From NCBI GenBank assembly GCA_946480555.1, contig CAMLLE010000204.1, positions 1 to 6,175 on the forward strand: a stretch of 6,175 nt of DNA, read 5' to 3'. Positions within the stretch are counted from its first letter, which is position 1. Each line of letters starts with the position of its first letter. Shown here in pieces: positions 1 through 6,106 of this stretch. The position numbers and the translations under genes are program-made. The notes below the pieces were generated by a model that ran no database searches, had not been told where the DNA came from, and saw only the letters and a list, made by a program, of their open reading frames with translations. The DNA comes from an uncultured Verrucomicrobia subdivision 3 bacterium. Its GTDB lineage: Bacteria; Verrucomicrobiota; Verrucomicrobiae; Limisphaerales; CAMLLE01.

Positions 1-645
1 GATGCCGAAATCATCGACGGTTACCGGCGCGTTCCGATGCGCGAGCCATTTCCGGCTCACGATAAAGGTGTAGGTCAGGCCCATGATGCAGATCGGCAGT
101 CCGACGGGAGCCAGTTCGAACAGTCCTATGGGGTCCATGCCTTGGTGCACGATCAAACCGCTCACCACAATGTTGGTTGAAGTGCTGATCAATGTGACGG
201 AGCTGCTGAGAATCGATGCGAATGCCAGCGGCAGGAGCAGCTGGCTGGGGTTGACGGAAGCGCGTCTGGCGAGCCCGAGCACCACCGGAACGAAGAACGC
301 CGTGCAAGCCGTGTTGCTCATGAACGCGCTGAACATCGCCACCGGCAGCATGATGACGATCAGGATTCGTGTGGGCGAAGTGTCGGTGAGACGCAGGATG
401 CGTCCGCCTGCCCAATCCACCACGCCCGTTCGCCACAAGGCAGCGGAAAGGAGCAACAGGCCGAGAATCATGATGACCGTGTCGCTGCCAAAACCCGCGA
501 ACGCCTTGTCCGCCGGGAGCAAACCGGCAAAGACCAGCGTCAGCATCAAGCACAGCGCCACGACGTCGGGCTGAATCCAGTCCGTGGAAAAGAGAACCAC
601 CGCGACAAGAATCAGGCCGAGCAACAGTCCGATTTCCAAGGTCAT
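1..645 (-). CDS. SLC13/DASS-type permease, N-terminal part (runs off the window)
   Basis: This is an inner-membrane transporter of the divalent anion:sodium symporter type. The visible part is 215 codons from an ATG at 645 with no stop before base 1, so the C-terminal part is missing. Hydrophobic stretches lie near residues 5-19, 28-43, 56-71, 94-126, 137-165 and 178-197. Two family hallmarks are readable: SNTACTAFFVPV (110-121), the conserved Ser-Asn-Thr hairpin tip, and STSTNIVVSG (154-163), the second Thr-Asn substrate/ion-binding segment. Relatives with this N-terminus usually continue into soluble RCK_C (TrkA-C) domains and then a second membrane half, but that part cannot be seen here. 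The substrate is not predictable; sulfate, dicarboxylates and other anions are all known in the family. An in-frame GTG at 696 is possible, but the ATG directly precedes the first hydrophobic segment. No clear Shine-Dalgarno sequence is seen. The gene lies 136 bp downstream of the GH28 gene on the same strand, so cotranscription is possible but unproven. Confidence 0.88.
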   Translation of the reverse strand, partial: MTLEIGLLLGLILVAVVLFSTDWIQPDVVALCLMLTLVFAGLLPADKAFAGFGSDTVIMILGLLLLSAALWRTGVVDWAGGRILRLTDTSPTRILIVIMLPVAMFSAFMSNTACTAFFVPVVLGLARRASVNPSQLLLPLAFASILSSSVTLISTSTNIVVSGLIVHQGMDPIGLFELAPVGLPICIMGLTYTFIVSRKWLAHRNAPVTVDDFGI

Positions 646-721
646 CCGGGCGCAACACTGCCCGTCGGCGCGCCGGTGGTCAACTGGGCGGAACACTCAA
701 CACGAGCGACGGACTGGAATT

Positions 722-778
722 GCTTCGTTTCCGTGCGGCGGCTCACCGGCCGTTCCGGCGAACCAAAACGAATGAAGC
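722..778 (-). repeat. imperfect stem-loop between the GH28 gene and the permease gene
   Basis: TTCGTTT (724-730) pairs with AAACGAA (766-772). Inside this is a smaller CCGG (746-749) / CCGG (755-758) hairpin. The structure begins just after the GH28 stop codon as transcribed. It could be a processing or attenuation structure between two same-strand genes. No T tract follows, so it is not a classical intrinsic terminator, and chance pairing is quite possible. Confidence 0.25.
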
Positions 779-781
779 GCG

Positions 782-2446
782 TCAGAACCGCACGTCTTTC
801 GCCCGATTCAGGTTTCTGTCCTTCATCCCGCGGCTTTCCCGCAACGTGAAGCCCGCCACCGAACGCAAACGAAACGAGTGATGGTCCGGCGCCGCGTCCG
901 CTTTGACGTTGATCAGGTCGGCGTCCTCCACCTGGTCCAGCACAAACGCTGGCCGTTGGTCCTCCGAGTCGAATCGCACTTCAACGTTGTTCAGTTCGAT
1001 GCCATTTACATGACGAAGATAAAAGCCGTAAGCGGGCGTGATCCCGAACATGGAAGGCTCCGGGTAGGAATTGGAGTTCTCCGGAATCTCCCGCTCTGCC
1101 TGCGCGCGCGTGCCGCCCCCGCGATAATGGATTCGAATGTTGCTCAAGCTCACGTCTTCCACCGGATGCCCCTCAATGCCAGCGATGATGCAGGCGTACC
1201 GCGGATCGACGTCGCTGGCGATGACGTTGCTGATGTGGACGCGCCGGAGTTTGCCGACGGGCATGCCTTCCGGTCCCCGCATCCGGCTACCCAGCCGGAG
1301 GAAGATGGGCGCGGTGGTGACTTCGCGCATCGTGATGTTGTTGATGGTGACGTCTTCGAGAATTCCACCATCGACCGTTTCGAGTGCGATTCCACGGCAG
1401 CGGTCGAACAGGCAATTCGCGATGGCGATGTTTTTGAAACCGCCATTCGATTCCGTCCCGAACTTGATACGGCCGGTGACGCGGTCGTGATCTGGCGCCA
1501 CGTCCTGCGTGCGCCGGAAGGTGCCATCGAAGAACGAGCCCAGGTCGTAACCCGAAACCTGGCAGTTAACAATCGACACATTCTCCGTTGCACGTGCAAA
1601 GCCGAGAGCATAGGAGCTCTTCAGCACGATGGCATCGTCGTTGCAGGAATTGATCGCGCAGTTGGAAATCCGCACGTTGCGGCAGCAATCGATGTCGAAG
1701 CCGTCGCGATTGGTGTCCACCTTGACGTTGTCGATCGCGAGATTATCTACGCCGGTGGCGAGCAGCGCAAAATGGCCGCCGTTCAGGACTGAGAAGTCGC
1801 GCAGAATCACGTTTCGGCAAAGCTTCAACGCAATGGCTTTGTTGCCTTCGCCATCCATGGTCGGATCAAGCATCGGGCGCAGGGAGGCATTGGTGCTGGT
1901 CACGCTGTAGGTTTGCTCCACCGGGTTCGTTACCGAGTTGAAGACCAGCGGCATATCACCCGGCCGGCTCGGGCGGCGCGGGCCGGGTCCGCGTTTGGTG
2001 AGCCCTTTGCCATTGATCAAACCCGGGCCCACGATCGAAACGTTCTCCAGCCCGATTCCCCAGATCAGGCTGTTCTTCCAATGACTGTGGCCAAAGTCCT
2101 GATAAGAATCCCATTCGTTGTCCTCCGGCGAATCGTAACGTCCCCGGTGCTCGGCGGGACTTGCCGCCAGCAGAGTTGCGCCCTGGTCCAGATGGAGGCG
2201 GATGTGGCTCTTCAGCCGAATGGAAAAGCTCAGATAAGTTCCCGCGGGAAAATAGACCGTCCCGCCCCCGCGCGCCGCCGCCGAATCAATCGCTGAATTG
2301 ATTGCATCCGTGTCCAAAGTCTTGCCGTCGCCAGTCGCACCGAAGCTGCGGACGTTCAGTGCGTGAGAGTTTGTGTCGGTCTCGCCGAACGCGGTGAACG
2401 AGATTGGAGCAACCAGGAGAACGAGCAGAAGAATCCGGGAGGTCAT
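782..2446 (-). CDS. Secreted GH28-like glycosidase (polygalacturonase/rhamnogalacturonidase type beta-helix protein)
   Basis: This is a predicted exported right-handed beta-helix enzyme acting on pectin-type or related acidic polysaccharides; the family hydrolyses galacturonic acid linkages. The 554-aa product starts at the ATG at 2446, directly before a signal peptide (TSRILLLVLLVAPISFTAFG, cleavage likely near residue 21-22). A TTG five codons upstream (2461) is open but adds only polar residues before the signal, and a stop at 2474-2476 bars further extension. VRSFGATGDGKTLDTDAI (33-50) is the usual N-terminal opening of GH28 and pectate-lyase-3 folds. The catalytic-type aspartates appear as NRDGFD (246-251) and NDDAIVLKS (269-277), matching the NTDxxD and DD motifs of GH28. 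The GHG histidine motif is not evident; the corresponding stretch reads TGRIKFGTESNGG (324-336). Many 'N-V-x-I-x-N-C' rungs follow, consistent with a parallel beta helix. The exact substrate is unknown. The gene is divergent from the PaaX-like regulator and may be controlled through the palindrome at 2566-2583. Confidence 0.9.
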   Translation of the reverse strand: MTSRILLLVLLVAPISFTAFGETDTNSHALNVRSFGATGDGKTLDTDAINSAIDSAAARGGGTVYFPAGTYLSFSIRLKSHIRLHLDQGATLLAASPAEHRGRYDSPEDNEWDSYQDFGHSHWKNSLIWGIGLENVSIVGPGLINGKGLTKRGPGPRRPSRPGDMPLVFNSVTNPVEQTYSVTSTNASLRPMLDPTMDGEGNKAIALKLCRNVILRDFSVLNGGHFALLATGVDNLAIDNVKVDTNRDGFDIDCCRNVRISNCAINSCNDDAIVLKSSYALGFARATENVSIVNCQVSGYDLGSFFDGTFRRTQDVAPDHDRVTGRIKFGTESNGGFKNIAIANCLFDRCRGIALETVDGGILEDVTINNITMREVTTAPIFLRLGSRMRGPEGMPVGKLRRVHISNVIASDVDPRYACIIAGIEGHPVEDVSLSNIRIHYRGGGTRAQAEREIPENSNSYPEPSMFGITPAYGFYLRHVNGIELNNVEVRFDSEDQRPAFVLDQVEDADLINVKADAAPDHHSFRLRSVAGFTLRESRGMKDRNLNRAKDVRF

Positions 2447-2565
2447 TTTGTGATGGCTCAAGTTGCGGTTGTTTTAACGGAGTTCGACCTTCAAGCAAAC
2501 TCGGCAGAACTGGTGACCCGTTTAACGCGCGCCGAAACGCCACCTCCTTACCCTATCCCCGCCCG

Positions 2566-2583
2566 ATGTTGCATATGCAACAT
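2566..2583. promoter_or_regulatory. Perfect 18-bp palindrome, putative operator (copy 1)
   Basis: ATGTTGCATATGCAACAT is a perfect dyad with no spacer. It lies 21 bp before the paaX-like ATG (2605) and 119 bp before the GH28 ATG (2446), within the 158-bp divergent gap. An identical copy (19 bp including the following A) lies just past the end of the regulator gene. The position suggests an operator for autoregulation of the PaaX-like protein and possibly for GH28 control. The ATGT-N10-ACAT ends also resemble PadR-type boxes, but no PadR gene is in the window. No convincing -35/-10 pair was found for either divergent gene in this gap. A GAGGA at 2588-2592 could be the ribosome site of the regulator, although its 12-nt spacing is long. 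Confidence 0.7.
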
Positions 2584-2604
2584 AAATGAGGACACACTCT
2601 TGTC

Positions 2605-3387
2605 ATGAACCGCAAGACCGAAGGATTTCTGAATCTCCTGCTTTGGTCTGCCGACATTATGGCGCGCCCCACCTTTCGCAATCTCACAGACTCCTACGAA
2701 AGCTGGGCCTACGGCAACAGGGTGTCCAAGCAGGCATCGCGGCTGGAACGTCGGCAACTCCTGGAGCGCGATGCAACCGCCCCTGACGACCGTCTTTACC
2801 GGCTCACCGCCCAAGGAAGGTTGCACGTCCTCGGCGGACGCGACCCGGAAGCGCAATGGGCACGTCCTTGGGACGGCCGATGGCGACTCGTTCTATTCGA
2901 CGTGCCCACCGGACAGAACGCCCAGCGCGAACGGCTGCGCCGCTACCTGCGCGACAAGGGCTTCGGCTATCTGCAAAATAGCGTGTGGATCCGACCCGAT
3001 CCGTTGGCGCTGGAGCGCGTGATTCTCGGCGGCGGAAAGATCAATGTGGAATCGCTCATCCTGCTGGAGGCGCGGCCGTGCGCGGGAGAGTCGGACGCGG
3101 AAATCGTCGCAGGCGCGTGGGATTTCGAGCGCATCAACCGCCGCTATGCCCGGCATCTGAAGGTGCTGGCGGACCGACCGGGTGGCGCGCTGCTGAACGA
3201 CGCCGCAGCGAAAGCGTTGCTGCGCTGGGCGGCGGCGGAGCGCGAGGCGTGGCTGGACGCGGTGACGAACGACCCGCTGCTGCCGGGCCGGATTCTGCCA
3301 TCGGATTATCTGGGGCAACAGGCGTGGGGGCGGCGGGTTGAAGTGCTGCGCGACGCCGGTCGTCAACTGCGCACGTTCAAGCTTTGA
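2605..3387 (+). CDS. PaaX-family transcriptional regulator
   Basis: This is a cytoplasmic DNA-binding regulator of 260 aa, close to the usual PaaX size. Residues 5-75 form a winged helix-turn-helix region (helical LLLWSADIMA, then the likely recognition segment NRVSKQASRLERRQLLER at 38-55 and a wing ending in LYRLTAQGR). Residues 87-190 carry the PaaX core domain, which has a Cas2-like ferredoxin fold; WDGRWRLVLFDVP (89-101), then LRRYLRDKGFGYLQNSVWIRP (111-131) are its signature blocks. The C-terminal block DPLLPGRILPSDYLGQQAW (223-241) is also typical. The best-known member represses phenylacetate catabolism and responds to phenylacetyl-CoA, but no paa genes are visible, so the ligand and targets here are probably different. 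The gene is bracketed by two identical palindromes and is divergent from the GH28 gene, which suggests autoregulation and local control. Cas2 itself was considered and rejected: there is an N-terminal wHTH and no CRISPR array. Confidence 0.9.
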   Translation: MNRKTEGFLNLLLWSADIMARPTFRNLTDSYESWAYGNRVSKQASRLERRQLLERDATAPDDRLYRLTAQGRLHVLGGRDPEAQWARPWDGRWRLVLFDVPTGQNAQRERLRRYLRDKGFGYLQNSVWIRPDPLALERVILGGGKINVESLILLEARPCAGESDAEIVAGAWDFERINRRYARHLKVLADRPGGALLNDAAAKALLRWAAAEREAWLDAVTNDPLLPGRILPSDYLGQQAWGRRVEVLRDAGRQLRTFKL

Positions 3388-3425
3388 AAGACCAGATCAG
3401 GTCAGACGCGATGCGGGACAATGTA

Positions 3426-3443
3426 ATGTTGCATATGCAACAT
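3426..3443. promoter_or_regulatory. Perfect 18-bp palindrome, putative operator (copy 2)
   Basis: This is base-for-base the same ATGTTGCATATGCAACAT as at 2566-2583, and the base after it is also identical. It lies 38 bp past the regulator stop and 35 bp past the ubiD stop, inside the 91-bp gap between convergent genes, where no promoter for either gene is expected. The lack of a loop and of a T tract argues against a terminator. It could be an auxiliary operator acting by looping with copy 1 (centres exactly 860 bp apart), or half of a pair of repeats flanking a gene cassette. Confidence 0.6.
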
Positions 3444-3478
3444 AGAAATGGACGAACGGATTGGGGTGACGGTGTCTG

Positions 3479-5017
3479 CTATGGGTTGAAAATTCTTCCC
3501 ACCTTCGCCTTCACGTTTTCATCCATCTTGATGAGCGGCGGCCAGGGGCGTTTGAAACCTTCGCCGGGCAATTTCTTTGTCGCATCAATGCCGAGTTTGC
3601 TGCCGATGGCGATTTCGCTGGTGGCGTGATCGAGCACGTCGGCCGGGCCTTTGGTGAAGATGCTGTCGCGTTGAGGGTCGGTGTTGGCGCAGAGGCGGAA
3701 GAGGACTTCGCTGGTGTTGTGCACGTCCACGTCGTCGTCCACCACCACGATGTATTTGGTGAACATCATCTGCCCCATGCCCCAGAGGCCGTGCATGATT
3801 TTGTAGGCCTGCATCGGGTAGGTCTTCTTGATGCTCACGAAGACGAGGTTGTGGAAAACGCCTTCCGCTGGCAGCGCGATGTCCACGATCTCGGGGAAGT
3901 TCATTTTGAATATCGGCAGGAACAGCTTCACAGACGCGCCGCCCATGTAGAAATCCTCCATCGGCGGAATGCCAACAATCGTCGCCGGATAAACCGCGTC
4001 GTTGCGATGCGTGATCGCCGTGACGTGAAACACCGGATACGGTTCGGGCAAGGTGTAATAGCCGGTGTGATCGCCGAACGGGCCTTCCTCGCGCAGCGGT
4101 TCGGTGGGATCAATGTAGCCTTCGATGACGAAGTCGGAATTGGCCGGGACTTCCAAATCGTTCGTCTCGCACTTCACAAGTTCGATCGACTTCTTGCGCA
4201 GGTAACCAGCAAGCAGGAATTCATCGAGCCCGTCCGGAAGCGGCGCGGTCGCGGCAAAGGGAAACATTGGATCGCCACCAAGAAATATGCTGACGGGCAT
4301 CCGCTGGCCCGTTTCGTAGTAGCGCCGCCCATGACGTGCGGCCACTTTCTGCAACTGCCAATGCATCCCGGTCGTGCGTTCGTCGTAAATTTGGATGCGA
4401 TACATGCCGACGTTGCGTTCGCCCGTGTCGGGATCCTTCGTCACGACGCAGGGAAGCGTGATAAAGCGGCCGCCGTCGAGTGGCCAGCATTTTAGAATTG
4501 GCAGGTTTAGCAGGGTCGGAGGCCGTGTCGTTTCCAGTTTCAAGTTGGAAGTCTCAAGTGAGGGGGCGGGTGGCCATGAAATGCCTCCGTTGGAACTTGA
4601 ATCTTGAAACTTGTGCACCACTCCCTTGCATGGACCGTCCTTCACCAGCTTTGGCTTTGCGTGGCGAAGGTCTAACGCTGTCGAGAGCAGCTTCATCGTC
4701 TCGCGAAGGGACGCAGGTGGTTTCGCCTTCATCAACGAGCCGAGTTCCCGGGCGACCTCCTCCACGGTTTCCGCGCCCATGCTCAGGGCCATTCGGCGAT
4801 GGGAACCGAGCGTGTTTATGGCTACAGGGAACGGACTGACAACACCATTCACGGTCGGCTTTTCAATGAACAGCGCTTTGCCGCCGCCCGGGGACTTCAT
4901 TTCGCGATCGGCCAGTTCTGTAATTTCCAATTCGGTGGCGACGGGGGGGGCGACGCGTTTGAGTTCACCGCAAGCTTCCAGATGATTCACCCACGAACGA
5001 AAGGAGTCGAATGCCAT
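3479..5017 (-). CDS. UbiD-family prenylated-FMN (de)carboxylase
   Basis: This is a 512-aa cytoplasmic enzyme of the UbiD family, which uses prenylated FMN (made by UbiX) and a divalent metal for reversible decarboxylation of aromatic or unsaturated acids. Roles in the family include ubiquinone and menaquinone synthesis and aromatic-acid metabolism; the substrate cannot be assigned here. Signature blocks are LPILKCWPLDGGRFITLP (172-189), RNVGMYRIQIYDERTTGMHW (201-220) and EGYIDPTEPLREEGPFGDHTGYY (299-321), followed by the usual C-terminal domain with VVVDDDVDVHN (424-434). N202, H219 and E299 are candidates for the metal and cofactor ligands, and R207 with E310/E311 for the catalytic ionic network; this is inferred from family blocks, not from an alignment. 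Residues about 137-168 are a foreign-looking insertion (QDSSSNGG ... LETSNLKLETT) encoded by a 7-bp repeat element, located just where relatives have a short acidic linker. The start is the ATG at 5017, and the first residues fit the family N-terminus. No ubiX is in the window. Confidence 0.93.
   Translation of the reverse strand: MAFDSFRSWVNHLEACGELKRVAPPVATELEITELADREMKSPGGGKALFIEKPTVNGVVSPFPVAINTLGSHRRMALSMGAETVEEVARELGSLMKAKPPASLRETMKLLSTALDLRHAKPKLVKDGPCKGVVHKFQDSSSNGGISWPPAPSLETSNLKLETTRPPTLLNLPILKCWPLDGGRFITLPCVVTKDPDTGERNVGMYRIQIYDERTTGMHWQLQKVAARHGRRYYETGQRMPVSIFLGGDPMFPFAATAPLPDGLDEFLLAGYLRKKSIELVKCETNDLEVPANSDFVIEGYIDPTEPLREEGPFGDHTGYYTLPEPYPVFHVTAITHRNDAVYPATIVGIPPMEDFYMGGASVKLFLPIFKMNFPEIVDIALPAEGVFHNLVFVSIKKTYPMQAYKIMHGLWGMGQMMFTKYIVVVDDDVDVHNTSEVLFRLCANTDPQRDSIFTKGPADVLDHATSEIAIGSKLGIDATKKLPGEGFKRPWPPLIKMDENVKAKVGRIFNP
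4531..4612. repeat. Heptamer-based inverted repeat element inserted in frame in ubiD
   Basis: On the plus strand the left arm consists of 7-bp units TTTCCAG, TTTCAAG, TTGGAAG and TCTCAAG (4531-4558). The right arm consists of GGAACTT, GAATCTT and GAAACTT (4592-4612), which is the same unit in inverse orientation. AGTTTCAAG (4536-4544) pairs exactly with CTTGAAACT (4603-4611), and TCAAGT (4554-4559) pairs with ACTTGA (4595-4600). The 33-bp centre is G/C-rich. The element is read through by ubiD and encodes about 30 low-complexity residues (SSSN, LETSNLKLET). It resembles dispersed intergenic repeats or Rickettsia-type palindromic elements that enter genes without breaking the frame. Only one copy is in the window, so dispersal elsewhere is inference. 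Confidence 0.7.
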
Positions 5018-5122
5018 GCTGCGAAGCTAAAGAAAAAGCCCGAACCGAAAAGTGCAAATCACGATCGCTAGATCGAGCGCCTGAAGACTCAGCAGCCATT
5101 CGGGCAACGCTTAAACTCAAGC

Positions 5123-5182
5123 TTGCGTGAGCCTCACGCGCGGCGCGTGTAAATCGCGCGCAAAAAATGCGTTTTGCGTGAG
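5123..5182. repeat. Cluster of overlapping inverted repeats with the motif TTGCGTGAG
   Basis: There are three compact dyads in 60 bp: GCGTGAG-C-CTCACGC (5125-5139), CACGCGC-G-GCGCGTG (5135-5149), which overlaps it, and CGCAAAA-aatgcg-TTTTGCG (5159-5178). TTGCGTGAG occurs as a direct repeat at 5123-5131 and 5174-5182, with an inverted CTCACGC between. The cluster sits between divergent genes, 68 bp before the prepilin -35 box. It may be a protein-binding array or a structured RNA leader for ubiD; the sequence alone does not decide. Confidence 0.5.
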
Positions 5183-5249
5183 AATTTCGCGGAAAAACGG
5201 GGAAAGTCGATGGTGGCACCGACAGTGCTTAAACACGGTCAGATACGGG

Positions 5250-5277
5250 TTGACAGTGAAGACGGATTCCCTAGAGT
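5250..5277 (+). promoter_or_regulatory. Sigma70-like promoter of the prepilin-type gene
   Basis: A perfect -35 box TTGACA (5250-5255) is followed after 16 bp by TAGAGT (5272-5277), a 4/6 match to TATAAT. Transcription would begin near 5284, giving a leader of about 40 nt. The leader ends in GAGAAG shortly before the ATG at 5323, a modest ribosome-binding site. Confidence 0.6.
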
Positions 5278-5322
5278 TCGCGGACTGTTCGCCACAACAA
5301 CGACAACACCTAACGAGAAGAT

Positions 5323-6087
5323 ATGAAAAGATTCAGCAACAAAATCCGGGCGTTCACCCTCATCGAACTGCTCGTCGTTATCGCGATCATCGCGATTCTG
5401 GCCGCGATGCTCCTTCCTGCTCTTGCCAAAGCCAAAGCCAAAGCCCAGCGCATCAGCTGCGTGAACGGATTGAAGCAGGTGAGCTTAGGTTTCCGCATCT
5501 GGTCTGGTGACAATGGCGATCGCTTTCCGATGTCTGTCAGCCGCGCCTCAGGCGGTGCTTCAGAACACGTCGGCAAGAGCGGTGTCGGTCCGACCGGAGC
5601 GTATGCTCCTGCGTTCGTGTTCCAAACAATGTCTAACGAGCTGTCCACGGCCAAAGTTTTGATCTGTCCGAGCGACGCCGGAAAGAGCACTGCTGCGACC
5701 AACTTCGCCGCTCCGGACCTGCGCAATGCCACGGAAGTGGTGAACAACGTCAATGCGGACGGCGTTAACTGCAAAATCAGCTATTTCATCAACGGCGATT
5801 CCCGCGAAGACGATCCGCAGATCATTCTCGCTGGTGATCGCAACATCTCCAGCAGCAACGGCGGAGCCTCGATGTGGAATACATGGCGGTCGATGAACAG
5901 TCTGACGTTTGGCGCCGCTGTGGGCACTCAGTGGGGTTGGACCTCCGGCGATCTGCATCAGAAAGCTGGCAACATTGCTCTCTCTGACGGCAGCGTGCAA
6001 CAGGTGACCTCGACGGCGCTGCGCCAATCCTTGGCCACCTCGACGAACACCGTCGTTCTGCAGACCTTCAACTTCCCTCGCTACTAA
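5323..6087 (+). CDS. Prepilin-type protein with N-terminal methylation motif and H-X9-DG motif (type II pseudopilin-like)
   Basis: This 254-aa protein carries a type IV pilin/pseudopilin leader: short basic [10 protein letters not shown], then [20 protein letters not shown] (11-30), with the conserved Glu at position 5 of the mature chain (E15). A prepilin peptidase would cut between A10 and F11; the residue before the cut is Ala instead of the usual Gly. The helix continues as [17 protein letters not shown], a form common in Verrucomicrobiota and Planctomycetota families with many paralogues. The globular part has LICPSD (113-118), a GDRN motif (171-174) and H212 followed by exactly nine residues and DG (222-223). 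This is the H-X9-DG motif associated with processing of such proteins. It is expected to be membrane-anchored and then possibly assembled into a pseudopilus or displayed outside the inner membrane; its actual role is unknown. It is monocistronic, with its own promoter upstream and a strong terminator downstream. Confidence 0.92.
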   Translation: MKRFSNKIRAFTLIELLVVIAIIAILAAMLLPALAKAKAKAQRISCVNGLKQVSLGFRIWSGDNGDRFPMSVSRASGGASEHVGKSGVGPTGAYAPAFVFQTMSNELSTAKVLICPSDAGKSTAATNFAAPDLRNATEVVNNVNADGVNCKISYFINGDSREDDPQIILAGDRNISSSNGGASMWNTWRSMNSLTFGAAVGTQWGWTSGDLHQKAGNIALSDGSVQQVTSTALRQSLATSTNTVVLQTFNFPRY

Positions 6088-6106
6088 GCGATATTCGTTG
6101 ATTTGC

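Larger units (their letters stand above)
5018..5322. other. Divergent intergenic region between ubiD and the prepilin gene
   Basis: The 305 bp contain no convincing gene. The ubiD side (5018-5100) has an A-rich plus strand and a weak CGATC-gcta-GATCG dyad (5062-5075). The middle (5123-5182) is a cluster of inverted repeats. The prepilin side (5250-5277) has a sigma70-like promoter. Short direct repeats GCTTAAAC (5109-5116, 5227-5234) and GACAGTG (5221-5227, 5252-5258) are also present. No clear promoter for ubiD was recognised. Confidence 0.6.

Noticed and set aside
11..658. A 215-codon minus-strand frame overlapping the permease, rich in Arg, His and Gly
   Set aside because: The neighbouring frame from 645 gives a membrane protein with clear SLC13 motifs. 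The Arg/His-rich composition is typical of a shadow frame in GC-rich DNA.
1588..1599. TTGCACGTGCAA, a 12-bp palindrome with the same TTGCA/TGCAA ends as the operator candidates
   Set aside because: It lies inside the GH28 coding region in the codons for Phe-Ala-Arg-Ala-Thr, lacks the outer ATG/CAT and differs at the centre, so it is best explained by codon use.
878..1792. A long plus-strand open frame opposite the GH28 gene
   Set aside because: It is the antisense shadow of a well supported coding region. The product has no recognisable domain and a Val/Asp/Arg/His bias expected from antisense reading.
2447..2461. TTG at 2461 as the GH28 start
   Set aside because: The ATG at 2446 gives a standard signal peptide from its first residues. 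The five extra codons add only Ser-His-His-Lys-type residues and have no better ribosome site.
2286..2543. An 85-codon minus-strand frame starting with GTG inside the perfect Shine-Dalgarno-like sequence
   Set aside because: Its start codon overlaps the ribosome-site motif itself, and most of it is an out-of-frame shadow of the GH28 signal peptide and N-terminus.
2605..3387. Cas2-like fold in the regulator as a sign of a CRISPR system
   Set aside because: The Cas2-like core is a normal part of PaaX proteins. The N-terminal winged helix and C-terminal PaaX block are present, and there is no repeat-spacer array or other cas gene.
3626..4495. A 289-codon plus-strand open frame opposite ubiD
   Set aside because: It is antisense to conserved UbiD blocks, its His/Val-rich composition is a shadow effect, and it has no credible ribosome site.
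4965..5219. An 84-codon minus-strand frame running from the intergenic region into ubiD
   Set aside because: It overlaps the 5' end of ubiD in another frame, is low-complexity and Ser/Arg/Ala-rich, spans the inverted-repeat cluster, and has no recognisable homology or ribosome site.
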